DNA from: Candidatus Kapaibacterium sp.
GTDB taxonomy: Bacteria; Bacteroidota; Ignavibacteria; Kapaibacteriales; UBA7675
Reading direction: 5' to 3'
DNA: 55,913 nucleotides
Assembly: GCA_028284775.1 (NCBI GenBank)
Contig: JANQRB010000114.1
Location: 1 to 55,913, forward strand
Part shown: positions 16,089 to 25,214 of the stretch, piece by piece
How the letters are laid out: every line of letters begins with the position of its first letter
How positions within the stretch are numbered: position 1 is the first letter of the stretch
The notes under the pieces: generated by a model
Told to the model about the DNA's origin: nothing
The model's input: only the letters and a program-made list of their open reading frames with translations
Database searches by the model: none
Made by a program: the position numbers and the translations under genes

Positions 16089-17804
16089 ATGGAGCTAGAG
16101 ACTAAGATGACGCGAGAAACAGGAATCACACTATTTCGACTGGCCGACGATTTACGTAACAAAACACCTCAGCGGAGTTTGTTGTACGCGCGCGAAGCCG
16201 AACAATGCTTTGAGGCGGTCGATGATTATGAATGGCTCTGTCAGTGTCGCCTGTTAATTGCAAGACATTTGATGAGAAGCTGTGCGTTCTCGGCGGCACT
16301 GGCTATGCTGAACTCGATCGCCGATTGGATCAGAAAAACAAACAATGAGCTCGCAATTGCCAGATATCAATGGCTTAAAGCTGAGATCTTTGTCAATGAA
16401 GACAAGCTGGCGGAAGCGCAGCGGGAACTCCAGGCCATCCGTTTGCCTGCTGAAATTCCGACAGCGTCCAAGCGGCAGCAACGCGAGACGAAATCGGCCG
16501 CTCATGAAAAAGGGGAACGTTTGCGCTTGCACCTGGCAATCAAGTTGTGTCTGGGTGATGTTTGTTTTAATCTAGGCGCATTCAGCGCGGCAATGGAGCA
16601 CTACTCCAAGGCAGCCGAAGCAGCGCAATTGCACAATGATCAGCCGGCGATGTACTATAGCCATTGTAAAATGGCGCATATATTCGAAAGCATCGGCGAC
16701 CTTGAAACTGCTCGCGCACATTACCTTTGGTCCAGGCAAGGATTTCAGCAGATATCCCCGCATCGCGCGTCCGTGTTCGCAGAGATCGGTCTTGGAAAGT
16801 TGTCGTACAAAATGGGTCACTTTCACGAAGCGCTCGAATACTTTGAGAATTGCTTAAACAGAAAACAAGATGGGCCGGACAACAAATCGAGATCAAAACT
16901 ACATATTCACCTTAGCGAAATACATCTGCAACTCGGCGATTGTGTCGAGGTGGTACGCAATCTGAACAAATCGCTCGAGTTTTGCCGGGCCAACAATAGT
17001 GTTCGGCATATCGCTTTGAGTCAGACACTACTGGCCCGGGCCTGCGCCAAATTTCCCTCGCTCGCGAATCACGCTCCCCTGGCGGACGAATTTTGGCGAC
17101 TTATGAAAACCATGAGCAGTAAGTACTGCCTGATGATTATTAACAATCAGCTGGCGGCCTATTTTGAATCCTTAAACGAAGCCGACAAGGCATTTAATCA
17201 ATTCAAGAAGCATGTTGCTTTGCGCAGCGAGCTTTTGAGTTTCAGCAGTTTAACTGAGATTATTCGGATTGCGGATGTTTGGTCCTTCACCCTGCTATCA
17301 ACACAGCCTAAAGACAGAGTGAACCGATGCGACAGAGCATTAAACGCTCGGAGGCAGAATCAAAGCGACCGGCTCGATACATCGCCGTCAGAATTCGAGC
17401 ACATCATCCGGCAGTTAGAAATCGAGTTGCAACTTGCCGGTATTGAACGGAAGCAGCAAAAACAAATACTGGACGGACTTGTCTGGCGTAAATCGGAGCC
17501 GCTTCATTCCATTGAGAGAATTCAGCCGCCAATTAACAACAGAGTGCATGATTACAAGCTCTTTGCATATAATATTCAACAATTTCCCGACCTGACTCCA
17601 ATGGAGATGGAGCTGTGCGCGATGCTGATTCGAAAAATGTCATCACAGGAGATTGCCGACGAGTTACATGTGTCGGTTCACACGGTACATACGCACCGGC
17701 GCCGCATTCGCAAAAAGCTCGGCTTGCGACGGTCCGACAATTTGACAACAAGACTTCAATCATTGGCGGCATATTCGGATTCGGCACATCACTCAAAAAG
17801 GTGA
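16089..17804 (+). CDS. TPR protein with C-terminal LuxR-type helix-turn-helix
   Basis: The 571-residue product has no signal peptide and should be cytoplasmic. Residues ~10-380 are helical TPR-like repeats (GAFSAAMEHYSKAAEAAQ..., DLETARAHYLWSRQGF, GHFHEALEYFENCLNRK, NLNKSLEFCRANN). Residues ~500-560 are a GerE/LuxR helix-turn-helix (LTPMEMELCAMLIRKMSSQEIADELHVSVHTVHTHRRRIRKKLGL), including the recognition helix VHTVHTHRRRIRKKL. Bacteroidota regulators of this layout sense a signal through TPR-protein contacts and bind DNA through the HTH; here no membrane helix precedes the HTH, unlike many relatives. The start could also be the second ATG (16107, MTRETG). Target genes are unknown; it sits between a lipoprotein gene and a T9SS cargo gene. 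Confidence 0.85.
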   Translation: MELETKMTRETGITLFRLADDLRNKTPQRSLLYAREAEQCFEAVDDYEWLCQCRLLIARHLMRSCAFSAALAMLNSIADWIRKTNNELAIARYQWLKAEIFVNEDKLAEAQRELQAIRLPAEIPTASKRQQRETKSAAHEKGERLRLHLAIKLCLGDVCFNLGAFSAAMEHYSKAAEAAQLHNDQPAMYYSHCKMAHIFESIGDLETARAHYLWSRQGFQQISPHRASVFAEIGLGKLSYKMGHFHEALEYFENCLNRKQDGPDNKSRSKLHIHLSEIHLQLGDCVEVVRNLNKSLEFCRANNSVRHIALSQTLLARACAKFPSLANHAPLADEFWRLMKTMSSKYCLMIINNQLAAYFESLNEADKAFNQFKKHVALRSELLSFSSLTEIIRIADVWSFTLLSTQPKDRVNRCDRALNARRQNQSDRLDTSPSEFEHIIRQLEIELQLAGIERKQQKQILDGLVWRKSEPLHSIERIQPPINNRVHDYKLFAYNIQQFPDLTPMEMELCAMLIRKMSSQEIADELHVSVHTVHTHRRRIRKKLGLRRSDNLTTRLQSLAAYSDSAHHSKR

Positions 17805-17941
17805 ATATGCTGTTTGCCTTAACGCAGCAAATTGCGTCTGCAGTCTGTGATCATTTCACAAATGTCCAAACTCTTCTCACATGTACAGTGGTTGCGAGCA
17901 AAACTTTACCAGGGGCAGACGGCCAAGTGGCTTTCCGGAAA

Positions 17942-17968
17942 GCGCGCCGCCGTCGACCGGCGGCGCGC
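17942..17968. repeat. GC-rich inverted repeat
   Basis: Arms gcgcgccgcc and ggcggcgcgc (perfect 10 bp) flank the 7-nt loop gtcgacc. It lies 137 nt after the TPR-LuxR gene and has no T tract, so it is not a standard terminator. It may be a mobile-repeat remnant. Confidence 0.5.
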
Positions 17969-18066
17969 GTAGTCCGGCGCCGGATTTAACAGCCTGGGCT
18001 CCCCCATCAAATGTACCGGCTATGAACTTCTGCAACTCCATTTTTTCAAATAAGTTTCTTCCGATT

Positions 18067-18087
18067 CCCCTCTTTGCGAAAGAGGGG
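18067..18087. repeat. cccctcttt/aaagagggg hairpin, REP-like
   Basis: A perfect 9-bp stem with a gcg loop is followed by ctaggggag. Intergenic elements with this look are multi-copy in many bacterial genomes. Only one copy is visible in this window. Confidence 0.4.
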
Positions 18088-18278
18088 CTAGGGGAGTTCG
18101 AAATGTCCAAAAATCATACGTCTCCTCGTTCGGCGCTCAGTCCGCGCCTCACCCCCTTACTTCAAGGGAAAGAATATACACAAGAAACTTATTTGGCGTT
18201 GTACTAATCCTTCCCTGCGAAAACATGCGTCAATTTATAGCATCCATAATTGATAACACAAGCCGAGAGACGCAATGA

Positions 18279-20099
18279 TCAATTGCGGATGAGCAACTTG
18301 ATTGATTCGGAACGCCCCCCGTAAGCTAGGTTCACCAGGTGCAGACCGGGATTGCAGGCTCGCGTATCAATGAAGACCGGGGTTGCACTGTTAGCAATCA
18401 AACTTGCGTGTACAATTTTCTTGTTGCCAAGCAGATCGAACACTGCGATCGAGACCTCGAGGTCTGTCTTCGATCTGCAATTGAGATGGAAGCCCTGCTC
18501 TCTGCTGATAACAGGCTGGCTGATGTTAAAGGGGCTAGCCGAGCTGCCCGCTTCGTGAGAAACTATATCTCTTCTGTCGTCGCCGGCGCCTTGCTTTTGA
18601 AACATGATTGTCTCGGCGCACAAAGTCTGCGGACTCTCGTAAGTAGCGCTTGTGTTCCGATAGTCATAAATAAAGCCGTCCGAAATCGAAAAGCCGAAAT
18701 CGCCCAGCTCTTCAACATCCCATTCTTCAAAGCCGGGGCCGGCCGTTTCCTGACAGTCGGCCGGGGCGCTTAAGTCGATATTCGGCTTCACGTAGTATTG
18801 ATTCGTGGCTGTGTTAAAGAGTTGCTCTTTTATGGTGCCAACAGCGAGGTAGCCGTGATCGAGCGTATTGGAGATACCATCGGGAAATGGTCGGGTGACG
18901 ACGTCGTTGAAAGCGCTGAACGATCGTTCGCTGAATCCCGCTCTGCCATAGGTGTTCGACTGAACCGCCCAGCCTCGATCAAAGTGCAGGAGGAAAGCAG
19001 CACTGCCGTTCTGGAAATAGTTGCTGATACCGGCGACGATCCAGCCCGGTGAGGTCTGCACAGTCCGATCGATCCGATGGGGTATAATGCTGCGGTTCTC
19101 AGGAGTCCCTCCGGTGCCGAGCATACGCCGCGTAAACCACTGTTGATTGCCGGGGTCGAAGCGTAAGGCAAATCCGCCCCAATGTTCTTTTGTCAGACCG
19201 TTCGTTTCCATCTTTCCTACAATGACAATTTCGGTACCGCTGCCGAAGTCGTCGCCTACCCACAGGTCGTAGCCATAGGTATTGTAATCTGCATGTCCAC
19301 GCCAGAATCTGAAGCGTTGCTGTCCAATCAAATTGCCCGGAAAAGCCGGATTGAATCTCAGCAGCATGACATCCTTGCGCGTGGTGCTGGTACTCGTCAA
19401 TTCCACCCAGCCTGTGACATAGATTTCATTGTTAAACACAGTAACACCGCGCGCTTCGGCGGCATGGTGTCCGGCATTGCTTATCCATACATTGCTGAAC
19501 AGCGGTATTCCGTTGGGCTGTACCGACACCATAAAAAATTGATTATCGGGCGCGCCGATATTGCCGACCGCAATGTAGTTGGATCCGTCGTAGGCAAGAT
19601 CGGTAACTTCAAAATCGCCGCTCAGCGTGGATTGCAACTGCAGTCCGAACAAACAATCCCAGACCAGTGCTCCGGTAATACTGTTAATCTTTGCCATATA
19701 GAAATCGCTTGCTTGCGGCCGATCGCCGACTGCGATAATAAAATCCGTACCATTCTCCCTTACTTCCATTATCGCCTTGAAAGAACCGCACTTTTCCTTG
19801 CCGTACTTCATGGACCATAACAGGCTGGCATCCTGTCGGAAACGGACAATCGTTCCGCCGCTGGGTGAAGACGGTATTAAATCTCCGCCCACCGTAAAAC
19901 CGCAATCGGCGGTATAGCTCACACAATGCGCACCTTCGCTCTCATTGTTTTTACCGGTCTCGATTTCAAACAAATACCGATTCGGATCACACTGACTATG
20001 AGCAATTGTGATTGACGTAACTGCAAACATAATGATCAAAAGCGCGATCTCAACAGGCTTTTGTTGGTACAGCGCGCAAGTCTTCATTTGAGTCTTCAT
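18279..20099 (-). CDS. T9SS cargo protein, propeller type
   Basis: The 606-residue product has a signal peptide (hydrophobic ALLIIMFAVTSITIA, then HSQ before CDPNRY). M1 (20099) and M5 (20087) are both possible starts. Residues ~60-480 consist of blades with the pattern 'xxYIAVGNIG...FFMVSVQPNG' and 'ITGWVELT...DVMLLRFNP', the same record-reporting propeller style as the protein at the left edge of the window. The C-terminal ~85 residues are a T9SS sorting domain (FHLNCRSKTDLEVSIAVFDL, LLGNKKIVHAS, GLHLVNLAYGGRSESIKLLIRN). It should be exported by Sec and T9SS to the surface. No enzymatic motif is seen. It stands alone, with a 411-nt gap upstream that must contain its promoter. Confidence 0.8.
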   Translation of the reverse strand: MKTQMKTCALYQQKPVEIALLIIMFAVTSITIAHSQCDPNRYLFEIETGKNNESEGAHCVSYTADCGFTVGGDLIPSSPSGGTIVRFRQDASLLWSMKYGKEKCGSFKAIMEVRENGTDFIIAVGDRPQASDFYMAKINSITGALVWDCLFGLQLQSTLSGDFEVTDLAYDGSNYIAVGNIGAPDNQFFMVSVQPNGIPLFSNVWISNAGHHAAEARGVTVFNNEIYVTGWVELTSTSTTRKDVMLLRFNPAFPGNLIGQQRFRFWRGHADYNTYGYDLWVGDDFGSGTEIVIVGKMETNGLTKEHWGGFALRFDPGNQQWFTRRMLGTGGTPENRSIIPHRIDRTVQTSPGWIVAGISNYFQNGSAAFLLHFDRGWAVQSNTYGRAGFSERSFSAFNDVVTRPFPDGISNTLDHGYLAVGTIKEQLFNTATNQYYVKPNIDLSAPADCQETAGPGFEEWDVEELGDFGFSISDGFIYDYRNTSATYESPQTLCAETIMFQKQGAGDDRRDIVSHEAGSSASPFNISQPVISREQGFHLNCRSKTDLEVSIAVFDLLGNKKIVHASLIANSATPVFIDTRACNPGLHLVNLAYGGRSESIKLLIRN

Positions 20100-20510
20100 A
20101 AGGATCTCTCCATGGTAATTTTTTGACTAGCTCGTCTTAACATTGTGCTTGCAGACACGACAGGACATCGACATCGTAGTAATCCCGGGAATTGCCCTCG
20201 ATGTTAATTCGGCACTCAACACAAGGCATTCACTTCATTGCGAGCGCCCGGCAGTGATCTTGAAACAGCTGTCTGCAATGCACGGTGAGAATAACACCTG
20301 TCGTCATCGATAATCATTGCTGATGGCGCAGAATACTCAATATATACTCAAACTCTTGTGACCTGTAGCAAAGTTGTGATATACGACCGCAAGATATCCT
20401 CCCTGTTCGACATAAGGTGATCACCTGGAAAAATGGTTCTTTAGTGGCATTAGCGGAGATCAGTCAGAGCTGCTCTGTAATGCAGGTTCCGAAGGACGAA
20501 AGCGGACAAC
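20100..20510. other. Intergenic region, 411 nt
   Basis: It separates two minus-strand genes and should hold the promoter of the T9SS gene ending at 18279. I could not find a TAnnTTTG or TATAAT element at a sensible spacing. No gene is recognised. Confidence 0.45.
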
Positions 20511-23500
20511 TCAATACACCCGAAAATCGACAAAAGGGACTTCACGCCGCATGGTGGGATTCTGGACGCCGCCGGTGAGCCTGGGAACTTCCTGCTGAAC
20601 AAATCGGCGTAGCTCCGAGATACGAAGAATGCCGTCTCGATTACGATCGCCGCGTCGGTAAGCTCCCTTAAAAGACAGAGCTCTTAAAAAGACTTCGGTA
20701 AAAACGCCGTTGCCGGTCGTGAGTTTTTCAAAGGCCTGCTCCGTACCCCGGGCCGCTGCAATAACGACTGTGCCGGAGTTGTTGTGAATATTGGCGAATA
20801 ATTGTTCCTGGATGTCTTCGAGTACTCGCCGCTCGGGACTTCGCAATGGAAGAGCCGGGATGCTCTTCGGTCTGTCTTCGGTACTCGATGGTGGCCCTGA
20901 ATTTTGGTCGCTGTTCTCAGTTTGCACTACACTGTCTGAGTTGTCAGCCGGTTCACCGGCGTAACAGGCATCGATCATCATAATTTTCTCGCGCGCCGGA
21001 ATCGCCTCCAGCAGCGCCTCCAGTTCGTCAAAGGAGATGGCTGTTTCCTCGCGACGCGCCATGTCCGCATTGTAAGTGCCGAAGTACCATTCGGCGCCAA
21101 TGGAAACGCCGTGGCCGGATAGCGCGACCACAACCTGATCATTGACCCTGCTGTACCGAAGCGCCGATAGTCTTTGTATGATTGCGTCGCGGGTCACATG
21201 TTTATCGATTAACTTATGCAGATGCACCCTGTCGTAAATCCGCCCCTCCAGATGCCGGAATACCTCAACGATGCTATCGGCATCCGCCGCTGCATAGCGC
21301 AAGGGCGGAAACGAAGAATTCACGGGATAACGCGACACGCCGATCGCCAGCACGTGCAGGTGACGCGGCTGCTTTTCCCCCAGATACATCACTCGCACAG
21401 TCTGGCGCAAGGATTCCAGACCCTGACTGTTAAGTGCTGAAATCTGAATTACATTGAGCGAGTCCGCCAACTCAACTTCGATTTCCCCGTCCCATTCGTT
21501 ATTTGTTTCCGGTCTAAACTCCGTTTTCAGCGCATCGCGAATCGGTACGCCGTTAACCGATACACGAATAGCGCGCAAGCTTTGTATGGGGTCACAGGCT
21601 TCTACGCGGAGTCGCACATGTCTTTGAAAAGACTGGACATGTCTTTCGGCATCCACAATCTCAAGCTGCGGCAGGGACAGCGGTGAGTCAGCATTTGCTC
21701 GAATCGTATCCCTACGCTTTTCGGCGATTTCCTTCCGCAGTGTAATATCCTCTTGCGAAGCGAAGCCCAGGCGCTCCATCACAATATCCGGCCGGTTGTA
21801 AAGCGCATCGAACTGATACACCGGGAAAGCCCGATTGCCCTGCCGAAATGCAATACCGTCAAGCCGGTCGCGCGACACGGTGTAATAGTTGTCAGGCGTA
21901 ACGACCATATAATCGTCGGTATCGATCCAGATTAAGGAAGCCTTCAGCGTCCCCTTTGCAACATCCCAGATGTTAATCATGCCGTTGTCATCGCCGCTAT
22001 AGAGCGTGGTGCCGTCGGGGCTGAAAGCCAGTGCGTTGACTGTGGTTTCGTGGGCGCGGAGTGCGCGGACGTGGGGGTAGCTAAGGCCATGAAGCACATT
22101 GTTGTTTTGAATGCCGGCTTTGAATGTCCCAACTACGTTCCAGAGGACGAGGGTGCCGTCGCTGCAGGATGCAGCCAGGATTCTCGACTTCGGTGAAAAA
22201 CAATGAGAACGAAACTGAATGGCGGGATCGTCAAATACAGTCAGCGTGACTACATCAAGGGCATTAATTCTCTGCTCCCTGATTTCTGTAATTTTAGCGA
22301 GAATAATCTTTTCTATGCCATTCATCACTGTCCACTCTGCATTGGGACTCACGATGCTATTCGAGGAAAACGGCATGAGACGAGGTTTGGCTGGTTTAGC
22401 GAATTCGATAATTTCTGCGCTTCCAAGTCCGAAGCGACCGGTAGGGCCATAGGCAAAGAGCTTCGTATTATACAATTCTACGCGACTGATTTTTTCCTGC
22501 ATTGGGCCGATGCGTTTGATCAACTTTGCCTGACCGTAATCCCATATTTCGATTGAGTTGTCTGAGCAAACGATCGCAGCGACCGGCGCCGTTTCAGAAA
22601 AGCAGAAAAGTTTTCTACTATCTTCGGCATCCGCCAGCTTACTTAAATAAGTTGGCTTTCGAAAGTCATCTTTCAATTGAAAAATTGCGACTGGCTCCGC
22701 CGGATCAATAACCGCCAGATGGCAACCGTCGCCAGAGAGCTTCGATTCAGTTAACACTCGCCTGTGGTAGGGTAGATAAGCAGGCTGAGTAAAATCGTCA
22801 GCCGACGTGTATACTGTGAATTTTTTACGTTCTTCAAGTATAACGCGAATGAGTCCATTTTCCGTAGCGGCGATTTGTTTTATGTGGCCTTCATGAAAAT
22901 TTTTGCTGAATGTCAGTCTCAGTCGCGCGGCACCAAGATCCCAGACACTTAAGGCTGCCTGATGTTCGCGGCTTGCCTTGACGGCAATTTGACCATGATT
23001 GCCTGGCAGAATTTCATTGATTGTCATCCGCTGAAATTGCCCAATTTCGCCTATTTCTTCAAAATTGATCAGAGAAACCAGGAAAACCCGATCCCTGTCA
23101 ACCAATGCCGCAATATCACCGGCAGGGCTGAAGGCCGACAGCCCCAGGGTAAATTCTGATTTTGGCATTGTTTTGACTAATTGCCGGCGTTCTATGTCCC
23201 ACACTTCGAAATTAAGCGAACCCGCAGTGAGTAATAGTCGTCCGTCCGGGCTCACAGATATTGAAGATACCGCCTGATCGGAACTGACCAAATCGTGAAT
23301 TCCCGGGTCCCCCGAAGCGCCGAAAATTTTCACCATTTTATCACTTTGACTCGCGGCAATAAATCTATCGCGGGAATTCGGCAGAAAAGCAAGAAGTATG
23401 GGCGCTTCGTCGTGCTTTGTGTCTTGCGGATCAAAACTTCTCTGTACCTGTCTGAATCCACAGCTAAACGAGTGAATTTTCCGGCCTTCGGGAAGCGACC

Positions 23501-24119
23501 ATATTGTAATGCTGTCACCGAAGACATGGCCACAGGCCATCAATCTTCCGTCTTTGGAGATGGAAATCGAGCGCGCCGTCCGTTGAGAGAGAAATCGCCT
23601 GACCTCGAGAGTCTGCGGGTCACGAATGGCAAGCGCTGACGCGGTATCCAGCGCTGCGCTTGTTATTAGACTAGCACCGGCTGGATCCAAAGCGATCGTG
23701 TTTCGACACTTTTCGGCGGAAAAGTATCTCGAAACCATATCTTCCAAATCTTTAACTCTGTCGGATAGGTCTTTGTATGACTTGAGCGCCAGGGACTCAG
23801 GTCGGCCTGTGTCATTCAAAAGCCATGAGTGAACGGAGGCATCTTCACATACGGCAAAAATTCGTCCTCGTTTGTCATCAAAAATAATTGAATTGATAGC
23901 ACTCGAAACGCCTCGGAGAGTATTTACAACTGTTCGTGTTGCTACGTCCCACAACTTGATCGTATAATCAGCGCTTCCGCTGGCCAACAGTGTTCCTGAA
24001 TCATTAAAACCGATACATGTGATCTCAGAATCATGTTTGTGTTGTAATACTACATCACGTGTACCGGAAGCAATTTGTGACTGCTCACAGTGATTGCTGC
24101 GATATTCAGCAATCATCAT
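20511..24119 (-). CDS. WD40-repeat protein with C-terminal caspase (peptidase C14) domain
   Basis: The 1202-residue product has no signal peptide at the ATG. Residues ~25-780 are WD40 blades (ITCIGFNDSGTLLASGSADYTIKLWD at the start; VNALAFSPDGTTLYSGDDNGMINIWD near 750). Residues ~840-950 are a beta-sandwich linker. Residues ~955-1190 are a caspase-fold protease (VLAIGVSRY, LRYAAADADSI) with the dyad His1003 (ALSGHGV) and Cys1052 (MIDACYAG), both present. A perfect EF-hand-type loop (DRNRDGILRISE, ~1158-1169) lies near the end, fitting the calcium dependence known for metacaspases. WD40 domains in such proteins act as sensors or scaffolds that release the protease. Cellular location is unclear, because the second caspase in this island is exported. 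The gene is last in a co-oriented series and 76 nt after an exported-protein gene whose end carries an A9 run. Confidence 0.9.
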   Translation of the reverse strand: MMIAEYRSNHCEQSQIASGTRDVVLQHKHDSEITCIGFNDSGTLLASGSADYTIKLWDVATRTVVNTLRGVSSAINSIIFDDKRGRIFAVCEDASVHSWLLNDTGRPESLALKSYKDLSDRVKDLEDMVSRYFSAEKCRNTIALDPAGASLITSAALDTASALAIRDPQTLEVRRFLSQRTARSISISKDGRLMACGHVFGDSITIWSLPEGRKIHSFSCGFRQVQRSFDPQDTKHDEAPILLAFLPNSRDRFIAASQSDKMVKIFGASGDPGIHDLVSSDQAVSSISVSPDGRLLLTAGSLNFEVWDIERRQLVKTMPKSEFTLGLSAFSPAGDIAALVDRDRVFLVSLINFEEIGEIGQFQRMTINEILPGNHGQIAVKASREHQAALSVWDLGAARLRLTFSKNFHEGHIKQIAATENGLIRVILEERKKFTVYTSADDFTQPAYLPYHRRVLTESKLSGDGCHLAVIDPAEPVAIFQLKDDFRKPTYLSKLADAEDSRKLFCFSETAPVAAIVCSDNSIEIWDYGQAKLIKRIGPMQEKISRVELYNTKLFAYGPTGRFGLGSAEIIEFAKPAKPRLMPFSSNSIVSPNAEWTVMNGIEKIILAKITEIREQRINALDVVTLTVFDDPAIQFRSHCFSPKSRILAASCSDGTLVLWNVVGTFKAGIQNNNVLHGLSYPHVRALRAHETTVNALAFSPDGTTLYSGDDNGMINIWDVAKGTLKASLIWIDTDDYMVVTPDNYYTVSRDRLDGIAFRQGNRAFPVYQFDALYNRPDIVMERLGFASQEDITLRKEIAEKRRDTIRANADSPLSLPQLEIVDAERHVQSFQRHVRLRVEACDPIQSLRAIRVSVNGVPIRDALKTEFRPETNNEWDGEIEVELADSLNVIQISALNSQGLESLRQTVRVMYLGEKQPRHLHVLAIGVSRYPVNSSFPPLRYAAADADSIVEVFRHLEGRIYDRVHLHKLIDKHVTRDAIIQRLSALRYSRVNDQVVVALSGHGVSIGAEWYFGTYNADMARREETAISFDELEALLEAIPAREKIMMIDACYAGEPADNSDSVVQTENSDQNSGPPSSTEDRPKSIPALPLRSPERRVLEDIQEQLFANIHNNSGTVVIAAARGTEQAFEKLTTGNGVFTEVFLRALSFKGAYRRGDRNRDGILRISELRRFVQQEVPRLTGGVQNPTMRREVPFVDFRVY

Positions 24120-24195
24120 GCTATGGATTTTTTTCGCTCTCTGTTCACCAGCTTTAACTGAGGTACCGGTCTGTTTGGATGTTGGTCGCTTACTC

Positions 24196-25113
24196 TCAGT
24201 TCGCCTTTTTTTTTATACTCAACAATTCGAAATTAACCAGCGATGAGCTGCGCAAAATCATTTGCGTGTTTTGCATTGCGTCGACCGATATTTTTACATC
24301 AATATCAAATTGTGAATTTGTGCCAATGAGAATTCCTCTCTTCATATCCATATATACGTCCCCAGCCATTTCACCCTCACCATAAAATGACATTGGGACC
24401 GGTTTACCCGTCGATCCTGACACGGTAGCGTCGTCCGAAATTAAGCTAATGTGAAGACAGGAAAGACCAATCGTATCGATTGGCTCTTCCACTCGAAACA
24501 AGATTCTTTGAGACATTATCGCGTTATATCTGTTGTTCAGGGATGTGTCCTGATAAGCAATCGTCCACGTTGTTCCTGTCTTAATATCCACTCTGCGGGG
24601 AATCCACACGGTGTTAACATTTTCATCATCTTCATAAAGGTTTCTCAATGACTCTTCCAACTGCGCATTTTCGAAACTTATTGTATCTCCATCTTCTGTT
24701 TTCTGTTCCATAGACAAATGCTCGAGGATGCGTGGAATTGTCATGGTTTCACTAATTTGATCCAGGTAGTTATTCATTCCGGGTATTCCCTCCTGAATAG
24801 GATTTATCCTACGGGACCAATCCCCCTCCGGCATCCCTCCAGTGCTGCTGCTGTCTACAGTCCAATGCAGTTTGATCGCCTTTTCATTCTCATCAACAAC
24901 CTCCTGGGTCATGTATACCTTAAAGTCGACATTCATTGGCGGAAGACCACTAAGCGCATTGATTTCAGTATCAGCGCTTAAGCAGTAGTGTAATTTGTCT
25001 CCGACATGCAACTCAGTTGTATCGATCGGCGGATGTTCCGCTGAAGCGCCGATTGAATTCACACAACTGGTACAAATTCCAATACAAAGTAAAATTGAAT
25101 GTACTATTTTCAT
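24196..25113 (-). CDS. Exported DUF6263-like protein
   Basis: The 305-residue product begins with a signal peptide (MKIVHSILLCIGICTSCVNS); a lipobox at Cys17 is possible (CTSC) but imperfect. The rest is a beta-rich domain: LHVGDKLHYCLSADTEINAL, FKVYMTQEVVDENEKAIKLHW, TGTTWTIAYQDTSL, DVYMDMKRGILIGTNSQFDIDV. This order (opening 'G.x..Y', a mixed sheet, a 'G..W' loop, then 'MDM..G') matches the lipoprotein at 50256-51245 and resembles DUF6263, a Bacteroidota lipoprotein family of unknown role. The last codons include a run of nine A (24206-24214), a slippage-prone site. It sits between the VWA-OmpA lipoprotein gene and the WD40-caspase gene, both in the same direction, with 76-101 nt gaps. Confidence 0.7.
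   Translation of the reverse strand: MKIVHSILLCIGICTSCVNSIGASAEHPPIDTTELHVGDKLHYCLSADTEINALSGLPPMNVDFKVYMTQEVVDENEKAIKLHWTVDSSSTGGMPEGDWSRRINPIQEGIPGMNNYLDQISETMTIPRILEHLSMEQKTEDGDTISFENAQLEESLRNLYEDDENVNTVWIPRRVDIKTGTTWTIAYQDTSLNNRYNAIMSQRILFRVEEPIDTIGLSCLHISLISDDATVSGSTGKPVPMSFYGEGEMAGDVYMDMKRGILIGTNSQFDIDVKISVDAMQNTQMILRSSSLVNFELLSIKKKAN
24206..24214 (-). other. A9 slippage-prone run at the 3' end of the DUF6263-like gene
   Basis: Nine A in a row (minus strand) code for the last lysines before the stop at 24196. Losing one A, by polymerase slippage or a base-calling error, would put the frame into the WD40-caspase frame, which is then open for 29 codons up to its ATG at 24119. Confidence 0.5.
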
Positions 25114-25214
25114 TTCGTTAACCTCGTATGTTCTGTTGATTCTTGAAAGGGGATCTTCATGTTGCGAAACTTTTCACGCAGCGCTGAGAGAACTTGCAAG
25201 GGCAGAATTAGGTC

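Larger units (their letters stand above)
17805..18278. other. Intergenic region with two strong hairpins
   Basis: This 474-nt stretch between convergent genes holds a 10-bp GC-only stem (17942-17968) and a second hairpin (18067-18087), annotated separately. No coding pattern is evident. Confidence 0.5.

Noticed and set aside
15506..16162. A 218-codon frame on the minus strand between the lipoprotein and the TPR-LuxR gene
   Set aside because: It overlaps the lipoprotein gene end and lacks domain-like sequence or a ribosome site; the composition looks like a shadow frame.
24205..24211. Canonical -1 ribosomal frameshift heptamer (A AAA AAG) at the end of the DUF6263-like gene
   Set aside because: The heptamer is present in the right phase, but a -1 shift does not lead into the WD40-caspase frame; only a +1 change (or loss of one A) does, so a dnaX-like -1 mechanism does not explain a fusion.
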